From NCBI GenBank assembly GCA_016869875.1, contig VGDE01000007.1, forward strand, positions 1-43,271: a stretch of 43,271 nt of DNA. Direction: 5' to 3'. Positions 19,342-26,983 of the stretch are shown here, in pieces (the stretch's first letter is position 1; each line of letters opens with the position of its first letter). The notes below the pieces were generated by a model. That model made no database searches, was not told the DNA's origin, and saw only the letters and a program-made list of their open reading frames with translations. This stretch comes from Alphaproteobacteria bacterium. Its GTDB lineage: Bacteria; Pseudomonadota; Alphaproteobacteria; Rhodobacterales; Rhodobacteraceae. The position numbers and the translations under genes are program-made.

Positions 19342-19874
19342 TCCGGGCGCTGGCACTGGCGCTTGTCCTCGCGGCACCTGCCATGGCCCAGCAGGTGCCC
19401 GAGCCGGACAACTATCGCGGGGAACCGTATCGCGCGCCTGTTCCCGCCACCCTGACCGGCGCCCGTGTGATCAACGCCCCCGAGGCCATTGCCCTGCATC
19501 AGGAAGGTCTTGCAGCCTTTCTGGACGTGCTGCCACGAAAATCGCGCCCCGAAGGTCTGCCCGAAGGCACCATCTGGAACGAGCCGGCGCATGAAACCAT
19601 CCCCGGCGCGGTCTGGCTGTGGGACACCGGCTATCAGGCGCTGGCGCCGGCCGAGGAGGCCCGGCTACGCGAAGGGCTGGACCGCGCGCAGGCCGATGAT
19701 CCGGATCGCCCGCTGCTGTTCTTCTGCCGTACCGACTGCTGGATGAGCTGGAACGCAGCCAGGCGAGCGTTAGAATGGGGCTATTCGCCCGTGATCTGGT
19801 TTCCGGGCGGGACCGATGGCTGGCTGGCAGCCGGCGGTGCGCCCTTGGTCACTGCGGAGCCGGTCGCCCCGTAA
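19338..19874 (+). CDS. PQQ-dependent catabolism-associated CXXCW motif protein (rhodanese-like)
   Basis: This 178-residue secreted protein starts with a signal peptide (MIRALALALVLAAPAMAQ). Its hallmark is CRTDCW at about residue 134, followed by MSWNAARRALEWGY and PGGTDGWLAAGGAPL, a rhodanese-like ending. The family is known from PQQ alcohol-oxidation loci, but its reaction is unknown. A periplasmic CxxC could act in thiol redox or metal handling. The start overlaps the xoxJ stop (ATGA). The last 26 bases overlap the 3' end of the convergent beta-propeller gene. Confidence 0.9.
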   Translation: MIRALALALVLAAPAMAQQVPEPDNYRGEPYRAPVPATLTGARVINAPEAIALHQEGLAAFLDVLPRKSRPEGLPEGTIWNEPAHETIPGAVWLWDTGYQALAPAEEARLREGLDRAQADDPDRPLLFFCRTDCWMSWNAARRALEWGYSPVIWFPGGTDGWLAAGGAPLVTAEPVAP

Positions 19875-20781
19875 AGGCCCCAAAAGCGCGGGGGCCGGAG
19901 GGCATCGTGATTTCGTCCCGGATGGTCAGGGATGCGGCGTCCAGGATGACCAAGCTGTCGGAATCCCAGTTCGCGATCGCAACGCCGGTGCCGTCCGGCA
20001 GCGGCGCGATTCCTTCGGGATAATCGCCGACCGCGACCTCCTCCAGGACCTCGAGGCTTTCGGGATCGAAGACGGTCACACTGGATGCATACTGGTTCGT
20101 GACGAAACCGCGGCCCCCCGCAAAGGCCACTGCATAAGGATGGCTGCCGGTCTCGATCTGTCCAACTCTTTGACCTGCAACCGGGTCGATGACGGTCACG
20201 CTGTTGCCCTGCACGTCGGCAGTAAAGAACATGCCTTTGTGAAAGGTCACGCCAAAAGGATGCGGGCCTGCGGTGGGCACCCGGTGGAGCAGCTGGCCTG
20301 TTGCCGCATCAAAAATGCTGACCGCATCCGCATCGCGATCGGCCGTTGCCACAAACGTTCCGTCGTCGCTGACCGCCACGCCGGCCGGGGCCGCACCGGT
20401 GTCGGAACGCCAGACGGAGGCAAGCTGGCTGTCCAGCCGTGTCAGTGTCGCGCCATACCAGTCCGTGACAAACACGCCCCTATGGGCCGCAACGGCCAAG
20501 CCAAAGGCGCCCTCGCCCAGGTCGGCCTGCGCCAGGGTCCGGGCCTCCTGGTCCAGCACATGCAGCCGGCCGGAGTTTGCGGCGATGACATAGACCCGGC
20601 CTGTCGCGGCATCATAGGCCACCGGAGCGGGCGCATCGGGAATCGGCGCGCTGGCGACAATGCTGAGGCTGTCCAGGTCCACCACCGACAACGCATTGCC
20701 GTTCTGCGAGGTCACAAAAGCAAGATCCCCGGCGGTGGCCGGGGATGCAAGGCAGATCAGCGTCAGCAGCAGGCGCCGCAT
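19849..20781 (-). CDS. YVTN-type beta-propeller protein, secreted (copy 1)
   Basis: This 310-residue secreted protein starts at 20781 with a signal peptide (MRRLLLTLICLASPATA). The frame is open to 20865, but that extension lies inside the preceding gene. Repeats of about 40 residues such as GNALSVVDLDSLSIVASAPI, GNSVTVIDPVAGQRVGQIET and SSVTVFDPESLEVLEEVAVG show a seven-bladed YVTN propeller. It is related to the propeller encoded at 23223-24194. Ligand and partner are unknown. It is the last gene of a minus-strand trio inside an otherwise plus-strand cluster; the start is 4 bases after the SRPBCC gene. Confidence 0.9.
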   Translation of the reverse strand: MRRLLLTLICLASPATAGDLAFVTSQNGNALSVVDLDSLSIVASAPIPDAPAPVAYDAATGRVYVIAANSGRLHVLDQEARTLAQADLGEGAFGLAVAAHRGVFVTDWYGATLTRLDSQLASVWRSDTGAAPAGVAVSDDGTFVATADRDADAVSIFDAATGQLLHRVPTAGPHPFGVTFHKGMFFTADVQGNSVTVIDPVAGQRVGQIETGSHPYAVAFAGGRGFVTNQYASSVTVFDPESLEVLEEVAVGDYPEGIAPLPDGTGVAIANWDSDSLVILDAASLTIRDEITMPSGPRAFGAFTGRPAPQ

Positions 20782-20785
20782 CCGG

Positions 20786-21346
20786 TCACTCGGCCCGGCC
20801 AAAGCGTTCTGCAAGGGCGTCCAGCCCTGCCTGATAGATGCCGTCCACGGCCGCCACGGCGGCATCGTCGTTCAGTTCCGCCGGGGGGTCGTTGTTCGGA
20901 AAGCCGCGATAGAAACCGCCCTTCCACAGGACTTCGGCCTTTCCGCCGTTGTCCTTGACCTGCAAGGTCGAGGAATAGTTGGTGACTGGCAGCACGGCCG
21001 TGTCCACCTCGGTGATCATGTACTTGTAGGTCATCTTGTCATTGTCGATGGCCATCAGTTGTTCGGTGATCGTGGGCGTTCCGCTGTCCGACTTCAGGAT
21101 CAGCACTCGGGTCGACTCATCGGGAACGTCGGCCGGCGCACCCTCGGGCGTCATCTGGGTCGAGGCGACGGCGGGATGCCAGCCCATGTCGTCAAAGCGG
21201 CCGATCACCTCCCACACCTCGGCGGGGGTGGCGTCCAGCACAACCGTCTGCTCGGTCTTCAGTCGCGAGGGGCCATGGGCACCGGCCGTGCCCGTCAGGG
21301 CCACGACCGCGCCAAGCGCCATGGCAAGAACCTGCGTCTTGATCAT
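20786..21346 (-). CDS. SRPBCC family secreted protein
   Basis: This 186-residue protein has a signal peptide (MIKTQVLAMALGAVVALTGTAGA) and a START/polyketide-cyclase-like fold. An opening strand with VVLDATPAEVWEVIGRFDDMGWHPAV comes first, then YKYMITEVDTAVLPVTNYSSTLQV, and a long C-terminal helix (VAAVDGIYQAGLDALAERF). Such folds bind hydrophobic or planar ligands; the ligand is unknown. It overlaps the DUF3280 gene by 4 bases (ATGA). The context suggests a periplasmic accessory role in PQQ/alcohol oxidation. Confidence 0.85.
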   Translation of the reverse strand: MIKTQVLAMALGAVVALTGTAGAHGPSRLKTEQTVVLDATPAEVWEVIGRFDDMGWHPAVASTQMTPEGAPADVPDESTRVLILKSDSGTPTITEQLMAIDNDKMTYKYMITEVDTAVLPVTNYSSTLQVKDNGGKAEVLWKGGFYRGFPNNDPPAELNDDAAVAAVDGIYQAGLDALAERFGRAE

Positions 21347-21852
21347 TCCTGTTCGTCCTTTCGAAAGATGACGTTTCTCAGCAGATAGCTGTATCCACGC
21401 CGATAGGCGTCGTCGGTGTTGCCCCGGATCTCGACCGAACCCGCCCGCACCGTCCGGCCGGTCCGGGTGTCGCGCAGATGCAGGTTGACCGATTGGATCA
21501 GGTTCGAGACCTTCTGCACCTCGCCGGCGATGGCATAGTCCGACCCCATTTCCGCAGCGATGCGAGTGTCGGCGCCATTGGAATGAACGGGGTTGCGGAT
21601 GCGGGCGACTGCTTCGGCAGGCGGCCTGGTCAGGGCAAAGCCTTCTGCGGTCAGGGCCTCGGCGATATAATCCTCGATCATCTCGATGCGGGCCGTTTCA
21701 TCGGCACGGATGCCGTTGATCGCGCCCTCGGTCGAGGTGTCGATGTAGTGGATTCCGAACCAGGTGGCGGTGCCGGGGCGCACATCCTGGGCCGCGGCCG
21801 CGAACGGTGCAAGGGCCATGCACAAGGCCGGGATGAAGCGTCGCAGGGTCAT
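21343..21852 (-). CDS. DUF3280 domain-containing secreted protein
   Basis: This 169-residue protein starts at ATG 21852 (MTLRRFIPALCMALAPFAAAAQ), which gives a clean signal peptide. The frame is open to 21981 with no signal-like start. The body has FGIHYIDTSTEGAINGI, EMIEDYIAEALTAEGF, GSDYAIAGEVQKVSNLIQSVNL and VEIRGNTDDAYRRGYSYLLRN. This matches the DUF3280/DUF2380-like family found beside PQQ alcohol dehydrogenase genes. Function is unknown. It heads the minus-strand trio and is divergent from the ABC operon, sharing a 158-base promoter region. Confidence 0.8.
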   Translation of the reverse strand: MTLRRFIPALCMALAPFAAAAQDVRPGTATWFGIHYIDTSTEGAINGIRADETARIEMIEDYIAEALTAEGFALTRPPAEAVARIRNPVHSNGADTRIAAEMGSDYAIAGEVQKVSNLIQSVNLHLRDTRTGRTVRAGSVEIRGNTDDAYRRGYSYLLRNVIFRKDEQE

Positions 21853-21924
21853 GACCCGACCATGCGCCCGCCCAGTCATGGCGTCCATAAGACAAAAGGC
21901 TGGCATCCTCCGACCAAGGGCTGA

Positions 21925-21938
21925 GCCAAAACCTCCCG
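21925..21938 (+). promoter_or_regulatory. Shared regulatory motif upstream of the ABC operon (copy 3, partial)
   Basis: GCCAAAACCTCCCG matches the core of the gfa and xoxF motifs (GCCRAAACTTCCCG) at 13 of 14 positions, in the same orientation, 72 bases before the start of the binding-protein gene. The right-hand part of the motif is not conserved. It lies in the divergent promoter region and could act on both sides. Confidence 0.45.
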
Positions 21939-22010
21939 ATCCGAGCGGGAACATTAAACGGCTTGCCCGCGCCCCGATCACCTTTCACCATGCCTGCAGG
22001 GAGACGAAAG

Positions 22011-23201
22011 ATGCTCAAGGGAATCATTGGACTTCTGGCGGGTGCGGCGGCACTGGCCCAGCCGGCTGCGGCTCAGGCCCCCGATCCGGTGCTGATCCGA
22101 GCGGCTGTTCTGCGGGTGGATGATCCCGGCCTGCCGCCGATTTCCCGGCTGGACCTGCCGCCTGCCGACCTGGGCTTTGCCGGCGCCCGCCTGGCCATCG
22201 AGGACAACGACACCACCGGCCGGTTCATGGGCCAGGACTTCGAGGCAGTCGAGATCGCCGCCACGCCCGAAACGGCTGCGGGCGAAATGCAGAAGCTGCT
22301 GGACGAAGGGATCGAGTTCATCGTGCTGCTGGCCGATGACGACATGACGCTGGCCCTGGCCGACCAGGCGGGCGACCGCGCCATGCTGATCAACGCGCAG
22401 GCGCGGGGCGACAACCTGCGGGGCGAGGACTGCCGCTTCAACACCATTCATGTCGCCCCCAGCCGCGCGATGCTGGCCGACAGCCTGGCCCAGTTCCTGA
22501 TGTGGAAGAACTGGCCGCGCTGGTTCCTGATCCACGGCAGCCACCCCGAGGACCAGGCGATGGCCGAGGCCTATCGCCGTGCGGCGGCCAAGTTCGGGGC
22601 GCAGATCGTCGAGGAGCGGGAGTTCGAGGACACGGGCGGGGCAAGGCGCACCGACAGCGGCCATGTCCAGGTGCAGGCGCAGATGCCGGTCTTTACCCAG
22701 CGTGCCGCCCAGCATGACATCGTGATCACCGCCGACGAGGCCGATGTCTTTGCCGCCTATCTGCCCTATCTGACCTGGGACCCGCGGCCCGTGGCCGGAT
22801 CGGCAGGCCTGGTGCCGCGCAGCTGGCATCCCGCGATGGAGGCCTGGGGCGGCACGCAGTTCCAGAACCGGTTCGAGCGTCTGGCCAACCGCCCCATCCG
22901 CGAAGAGGATTACCAGACCTGGCTGTCCCTGCGCATCGTGGGCGAGGCTGCGACCCGCACGCAGTCGGGCGAGCCCGAGGCGCTGAAGGAGTTCATCCTG
23001 TCCGACAGCTTCGACGTGGCCGGCTTCAAGGGACAGGCGCTGACCGTGCGGGACTGGGACCATCAGGTGCGCCAGCCGATCCTGCTGACGACAGGGGTGC
23101 TGACCACCTCGGTCAGCCCGCAGGACCAGTATCTGCACCAGACCAGTCAGCTGGACACCTTGGGGCTGGACCGGCCTGAAAGCGCCTGCCGGTTTCCGTG
23201 A
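22011..23201 (+). CDS. ABC transporter substrate-binding protein, PQQ-alcohol-dehydrogenase-associated (PedA1-like)
   Basis: This 396-residue secreted protein (MLKGIIGLLAGAAALAQPAAAQ) has a type I periplasmic-binding fold like amino-acid receptors: LAIEDNDTTGRFMGQDFEAV, LLDEGIEFIVLLADDD, RWFLIHGSHPEDQAMAEAYRRAA and ILLTTGVLTT. The closest named family is the binding protein of the PQQ-dependent alcohol dehydrogenase system. In P. putida the equivalent pedA1A2BC genes were linked to lanthanide-dependent growth; transfer of that role here is inference. The start follows GGGAGACGAAAG. It is the first gene of a six-gene operon. Confidence 0.88.
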   Translation: MLKGIIGLLAGAAALAQPAAAQAPDPVLIRAAVLRVDDPGLPPISRLDLPPADLGFAGARLAIEDNDTTGRFMGQDFEAVEIAATPETAAGEMQKLLDEGIEFIVLLADDDMTLALADQAGDRAMLINAQARGDNLRGEDCRFNTIHVAPSRAMLADSLAQFLMWKNWPRWFLIHGSHPEDQAMAEAYRRAAAKFGAQIVEEREFEDTGGARRTDSGHVQVQAQMPVFTQRAAQHDIVITADEADVFAAYLPYLTWDPRPVAGSAGLVPRSWHPAMEAWGGTQFQNRFERLANRPIREEDYQTWLSLRIVGEAATRTQSGEPEALKEFILSDSFDVAGFKGQALTVRDWDHQVRQPILLTTGVLTTSVSPQDQYLHQTSQLDTLGLDRPESACRFP

Positions 23202-23222
23202 GGCCACATCAGTGAGGATTTC

Positions 23223-24194
23223 ATGAAGCACCTGCTTTGCTCCGCCGCCGCCCTGGTGGCCCTGGCCGCGGCAAGTCCCGCGCTGGCCAACCGTGTCTTT
23301 GTCACGAACGAGCGCAGCAATGACCTGACCGTTCTGGACGGGGAAACGCTGGAGGTCATCGGCACCTATCCCGTGGGCAATCGCCCCCGCGGGATCACCA
23401 TCAGCCCGGACGGAACAGAGCTTTATGTCTGTGCCTCGGACGACGACCTTGTGCGGGTCTTTGATCCGAACACGATGGAGGAAATGCACACGCTGCCCTC
23501 CGGTCCTGACCCCGAACTGTTCGTGCTGCACCCGTCGGGCAATCCGCTTTACATCGCGAACGAGGATGACAACCTGGTCACCGTCGTGGACGTCAAGACC
23601 CACCGGGTCCTGGCCGAAATCCCGGTGGGGGTCGAACCCGAGGGCATGGGCGTCAGCCCCGACGGCCGCGTGGTGATCAACACCTCGGAAACCACGAACA
23701 TGGCGCATTTCATCGACACCGAAACTTTCGAGATCACCGCGAACGTCCTGGTCGACAGCCGCCCGCGCTTTGCCCAGTTCACGGCCGACGGCTCCAAGCT
23801 GTATGTCACCTCGGAGATCGGCGGCACCGTCAGCGTGATCGATCCCGCCACGCAAGAGATCACCAAGAAGATCACCTTCGAGATTCCCGGCGTCTTGCCC
23901 GAAGCGATCCAGCCGGTCGGCGCGCGCGTCACCTCGGACGGCAAGAAGCTTTATGTCGCGCTTGGTCCCGCCAACCGCGTCGCCGTCATCGATGCCGAAA
24001 CGGACGAGGTCACAGATTATCTGCTGGTTGGCCAGCGGGTCTGGCAATTGGCCTTCAACCCGGACGAGACCCTTCTTTACACCACCAACGGCAATTCCAA
24101 CGACGTGTCGGTCATCGACGTCCAACGGGATGAGGTGATCCGCTCGGTCCAGGTCGGGCAGCAGCCTTGGGGCGTCGTGGTCGCCCCCAATTGA
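23223..24194 (+). CDS. PQQ-dependent catabolism-associated YVTN beta-propeller protein (PedA2-like, copy 2)
   Basis: This 323-residue protein has a signal peptide (MKHLLCSAAALVALAAASPALA) and YVTN-type propeller blades throughout: NRVFVTNERSNDLTVLDG, GNRPRGITISPDGTELYVCA, GNPLYIANEDDNLVTVVDV and GNSNDVSVIDVQRDEVI. It matches the beta-propeller family of PQQ alcohol loci. The periplasmic partner is unknown; PedA2 of P. putida is the closest functional lead. It lies 21 bases after the binding-protein gene and 24 before the acidic protein. It is paralogous to the minus-strand propeller at 19849-20781. Confidence 0.9.
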   Translation: MKHLLCSAAALVALAAASPALANRVFVTNERSNDLTVLDGETLEVIGTYPVGNRPRGITISPDGTELYVCASDDDLVRVFDPNTMEEMHTLPSGPDPELFVLHPSGNPLYIANEDDNLVTVVDVKTHRVLAEIPVGVEPEGMGVSPDGRVVINTSETTNMAHFIDTETFEITANVLVDSRPRFAQFTADGSKLYVTSEIGGTVSVIDPATQEITKKITFEIPGVLPEAIQPVGARVTSDGKKLYVALGPANRVAVIDAETDEVTDYLLVGQRVWQLAFNPDETLLYTTNGNSNDVSVIDVQRDEVIRSVQVGQQPWGVVVAPN

Positions 24195-24218
24195 ACACAA
24201 ACCTTTAGGAGAAGAACG

Positions 24219-24815
24219 ATGACTCTGACCAAGCTGATGTCGGGCGCCGCGCTGGCGCTGGTGCTTGTCCTGCCGGTCCATGCGCAGGACGCACAGACGA
24301 ACGGCACACCCGCCGGAGAGGCTGCGGCGGAGGTCGGGGCGGATGCGGCCACAAGGGCGCCCGATGTTGCACCCCAGACAGAGGAGGACGACGACGAAGA
24401 AGAGGCCGGGGACGAGGGAGGCGTACATGACGCGGCGGGCAAGTTCGATTACGGCTTCGCGGGTCTTCTGGCACGCGACAACCGCACCGACCTGGCGCCG
24501 CTGACGCTGGCCTCCGGGCAGCCGGTGGCGGCACGGGAATACACGCTGAAATCGGGCGGCTACTACCGGATCGAGATCAATGCCGACGGCAGCCAGGAAC
24601 TGGCACTGTCGGGGGGCGACTTCTTTCGCGCCATCTGGATCAACGAGATCGTCATCGAGGACATCGAGATCCGTCCGATGGGCGTCCACAGCATCGAATT
24701 CGACAGCGCCGGTACCGCGCGGCTGAGCTTCGTGGCGGTGCTGCCGGGCCGATACACCTTGTCAGTGCCCGGATCTTCGGGCGACAGTCTGCAAGCCGTC
24801 TTCAACATCCAGTAG
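24219..24815 (+). CDS. Uncharacterised secreted protein with acidic linker
   Basis: This 198-residue protein is not assigned to a family I can name. It has a signal peptide (MTLTKLMSGAALALVLVLPVHAQ), then an Ala-rich linker. Next comes a strongly acidic run (TEEDDDEEEAGDEGG at about residues 53-67) and a roughly 125-residue beta-rich domain with FDYGFAGLLARDNRTDLAPL, SGGYYRIEINADGSQELAL and LPGRYTLSVPGSSG. The C-terminal part recalls cupredoxin-like or Ig-like folds, without visible copper ligands. It sits directly before the ABC ATPase gene with no gap. The acidic run could bind a trivalent metal; that is a hypothesis. Confidence 0.8.
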   Translation: MTLTKLMSGAALALVLVLPVHAQDAQTNGTPAGEAAAEVGADAATRAPDVAPQTEEDDDEEEAGDEGGVHDAAGKFDYGFAGLLARDNRTDLAPLTLASGQPVAAREYTLKSGGYYRIEINADGSQELALSGGDFFRAIWINEIVIEDIEIRPMGVHSIEFDSAGTARLSFVAVLPGRYTLSVPGSSGDSLQAVFNIQ

Positions 24816-25544
24816 ATGCTCGTGACAGCCGCGCTTGAGATCGACCAGGTCAGCCACAACTTCGGCGCCGTGCAGGCGCTGAAGGACGTGTCGCTGTCCG
24901 TGCCGCGCGGCGGCTTCACGGCGCTTTTGGGCGTGAACGGCGCGGGCAAGACGACGCTGTTTTCGCTGATCACGCGGCTTTACAACAACCGCTCGGGGGT
25001 GATCCGCGTCGCGGGCCACGACCTGCGGCGCGAACCCACGCGGGCCCTGGCGCGGCTGGGCGTCGTCTTTCAAAGCAGGGCGCTGGATGCCGACCTGACC
25101 ATCCGGCAGAACCTGCTGTACCACGCCAGCCTGCATGGCATCCCAGGCCGGCTGGCACGACCCCGCATCGAAGAGGTTCTGGCCCAGGTCGATCTGGCCG
25201 ACCGGGCAGACGCCCGCGTCACCGCATTGTCCGGTGGTCAGGCCCGCCGGGCAGAGATCGCGCGCGCCCTGATCCACCGCCCGGACCTGCTCCTGCTGGA
25301 CGAGGCGACGGTGGGACTGGACGTCAAGTCGCGCGCCGAGGTCCTGGCCCTGACGCGCCGCCTGATCGCCGACCACGGCGTATCAGCCTTGTGGGCCACC
25401 CATATCATGGACGAGATCGAGCCCGACGACGACCTGGTGATCCTGCATCGCGGCCAAGTGCTGCGCCAAGGGCGGGCGGCAACCATCGCCGGTCCCGATG
25501 GCCTGACCCGCGCCTTTCTGGACATGACCGGGGTTGCCGCATGA
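24816..25544 (+). CDS. ABC transporter ATP-binding protein, PQQ-alcohol-dehydrogenase-associated (PedB-like)
   Basis: This is the 242-residue ATPase subunit. Walker A is GVNGAGKTTLFS, the Q-loop is VVFQSRALD, the signature is LSGGQARRAEIARAL, Walker B is LLLLDEATVGLD, and the switch histidine is in WATHIMDE. It resembles ATPases of ABC-2 (exporter-type) systems. The ATG follows directly after the stop of the preceding gene, and the stop overlaps the permease gene (ATGA). The named family is the ATPase of the PQQ-dependent alcohol dehydrogenase system. Confidence 0.93.
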   Translation: MLVTAALEIDQVSHNFGAVQALKDVSLSVPRGGFTALLGVNGAGKTTLFSLITRLYNNRSGVIRVAGHDLRREPTRALARLGVVFQSRALDADLTIRQNLLYHASLHGIPGRLARPRIEEVLAQVDLADRADARVTALSGGQARRAEIARALIHRPDLLLLDEATVGLDVKSRAEVLALTRRLIADHGVSALWATHIMDEIEPDDDLVILHRGQVLRQGRAATIAGPDGLTRAFLDMTGVAA

Positions 25545-26365
25545 ACCATCCCACTGCCTCGGGCCGCGGCTGGCTGACGGCCTTCGCAGGCATCGCTCGG
25601 CGTGAAACCTTGCGGTTCGTGAACCAGCGCGGCCGCTTTCTGGCGGCCCTGGTGCGGCCGTTGGTCTGGTTGTTCATCTTTGCCGCCGGCTTTCGGGCCG
25701 TGCTGGGCTTGTCAATCACGCCGCCCTACCAGACCTATATCCTTTATGAGGTCTATGTGACGCCCGGACTTGTGGCGATGATCCAGCTGTTCAACGGGAT
25801 GCAGTCGTCGCTGTCGATGGTGTATGACCGCGAAACGGGCGCCATGCGCACCTTGCTGGTCAGCCCCTTCCCCCGCTGGTTCCTGCTGGGGTCCAAGCTG
25901 GTCGCGGGCGTGATCGTGTCGATCATCCAGGTTTACACCTTTCTGGCCATCGCCTGGTTCTGGGGCATCAAGCCGCCGGGCTGGGGCTATGTCGCCGTGA
26001 TCCCCGCGCTGATCCTGTCCGGGCTGATGCTGGGGGCGATGGGGCTGTTTCTCAGCAGCGCCATCCGCCAGCTGGAGAACTTTGCGGGCGTGATGAACTT
26101 CGTGATCTTCCCGATGTTCTTTGCCTCCTCGGCCCTTTACCCGCTGTGGCGGATGCGCGAAAGCTCGCCCCTGCTGCACGACATCTGCGCCCTGAACCCG
26201 TTCACCCATGCGATCGAATTGATCCGCTTTGCCCTGTATCTGCAGGTCAACTGGACCGCGCTGGCCGTTGTTCTGGGCTGTCTGGCTGGGTTCTTTGGTG
26301 CGGCCGTGTTCATGTATGATCCCCAAAAGGGCCTTTGGGCCCGCCGGAAAGGAGGCCCCGCATGA
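25541..26365 (+). CDS. ABC-2 type transporter permease, PQQ-alcohol-dehydrogenase-associated (PedC-like)
   Basis: This 274-residue integral membrane protein has about six hydrophobic segments and the ABC-2 signature regions: RPLVWLFIFAAGFRAVLG, YILYEVYVTPGLVAMIQLFNGMQ cut by short loops, LLVSPFPRWFLLGSKLVAG, and the late MNFVIFPMFFASSALYPLW. ABC-2 permeases usually export, which contrasts with the binding protein in the same operon. The start overlaps the ATPase stop; the stop overlaps the next gene. The frame is open to 25391 inside the ATPase gene, a shadow. Confidence 0.92.
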   Translation: MNHPTASGRGWLTAFAGIARRETLRFVNQRGRFLAALVRPLVWLFIFAAGFRAVLGLSITPPYQTYILYEVYVTPGLVAMIQLFNGMQSSLSMVYDRETGAMRTLLVSPFPRWFLLGSKLVAGVIVSIIQVYTFLAIAWFWGIKPPGWGYVAVIPALILSGLMLGAMGLFLSSAIRQLENFAGVMNFVIFPMFFASSALYPLWRMRESSPLLHDICALNPFTHAIELIRFALYLQVNWTALAVVLGCLAGFFGAAVFMYDPQKGLWARRKGGPA

Positions 26366-26955
26366 TCCGCGTTTCCCTGTTGATCGCCCTGCTGGCGGCC
26401 GGTCCCGCCTTTGGCGCGGCCGGCACCGACCCCGACTGGCCCTGTATCCAGCGCAAGCAGCCGCATCTGTCCCTGGGCCAGGTCTGGACGGGACCAGCGC
26501 CCGATGACGGCACGTCCGCCCTGGTCCGCGACCCGCAGATCGACCAGCTTGCCGCGCGGCTGGAGCAGCGGCGCCTGCCCCTGGACCAGGCAGAGGCCCA
26601 GATCGCCGAGTTCGCGGCCTCGGCCGACGAGGCCCGGCTGACGGCCCTGATGCAGGCGATCTTTGACAGGATCGAGCGTGACCGCAGCGCGCTGATCGCC
26701 GGCATCGCGCGCTATGGCCGCGCCCAACTCACCCTGGCCGAGCGGATCGAAGCACGGCGCGCCCGCATGGCCGAGCTTGAGGCGGCCGAGACCCCGGATT
26801 TCGACGCCCTGGATGCCGAGGAGGAGGCGCTGGACTGGGATCAGCGCATCTTCACCGAACGCCAGCAATCGCTGACCTATGTCTGCGAGACGCCGGTGAT
26901 CCTGGAACAGCGGGTCTTTGCCCTGGGCCGCGCCATCGCCAGCCACCTCGACTGA
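26362..26955 (+). CDS. Uncharacterised secreted helical protein, last gene of the ABC operon
   Basis: This 197-residue protein has a signal peptide (MIRVSLLIALLAAGPAFG) followed by DPDWPCIQRKQPHLSLGQVW, then long charged helices with coiled-coil character (about residues 55-165, with QAEAQIAEFAASADEARL and ERIEARRARMAELEA). A second cysteine lies in SLTYVCETPVIL and may pair with the first in a disulfide. I do not recognise a family with known function. It overlaps the permease stop (ATGA), so it belongs to the transporter operon and acts in the periplasm. Confidence 0.82.
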   Translation: MIRVSLLIALLAAGPAFGAAGTDPDWPCIQRKQPHLSLGQVWTGPAPDDGTSALVRDPQIDQLAARLEQRRLPLDQAEAQIAEFAASADEARLTALMQAIFDRIERDRSALIAGIARYGRAQLTLAERIEARRARMAELEAAETPDFDALDAEEEALDWDQRIFTERQQSLTYVCETPVILEQRVFALGRAIASHLD

Positions 26956-26983
26956 GGTGCCCTGTCGGCGCCCGGATACCGCA

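Noticed and set aside
21978..24689. 903-residue minus-strand open frame opposite the binding-protein and propeller genes
   Set aside because: It is antisense to two clear secreted-protein genes, is Arg/Asp/His-rich without motifs, and runs on only because of third-position GC bias.
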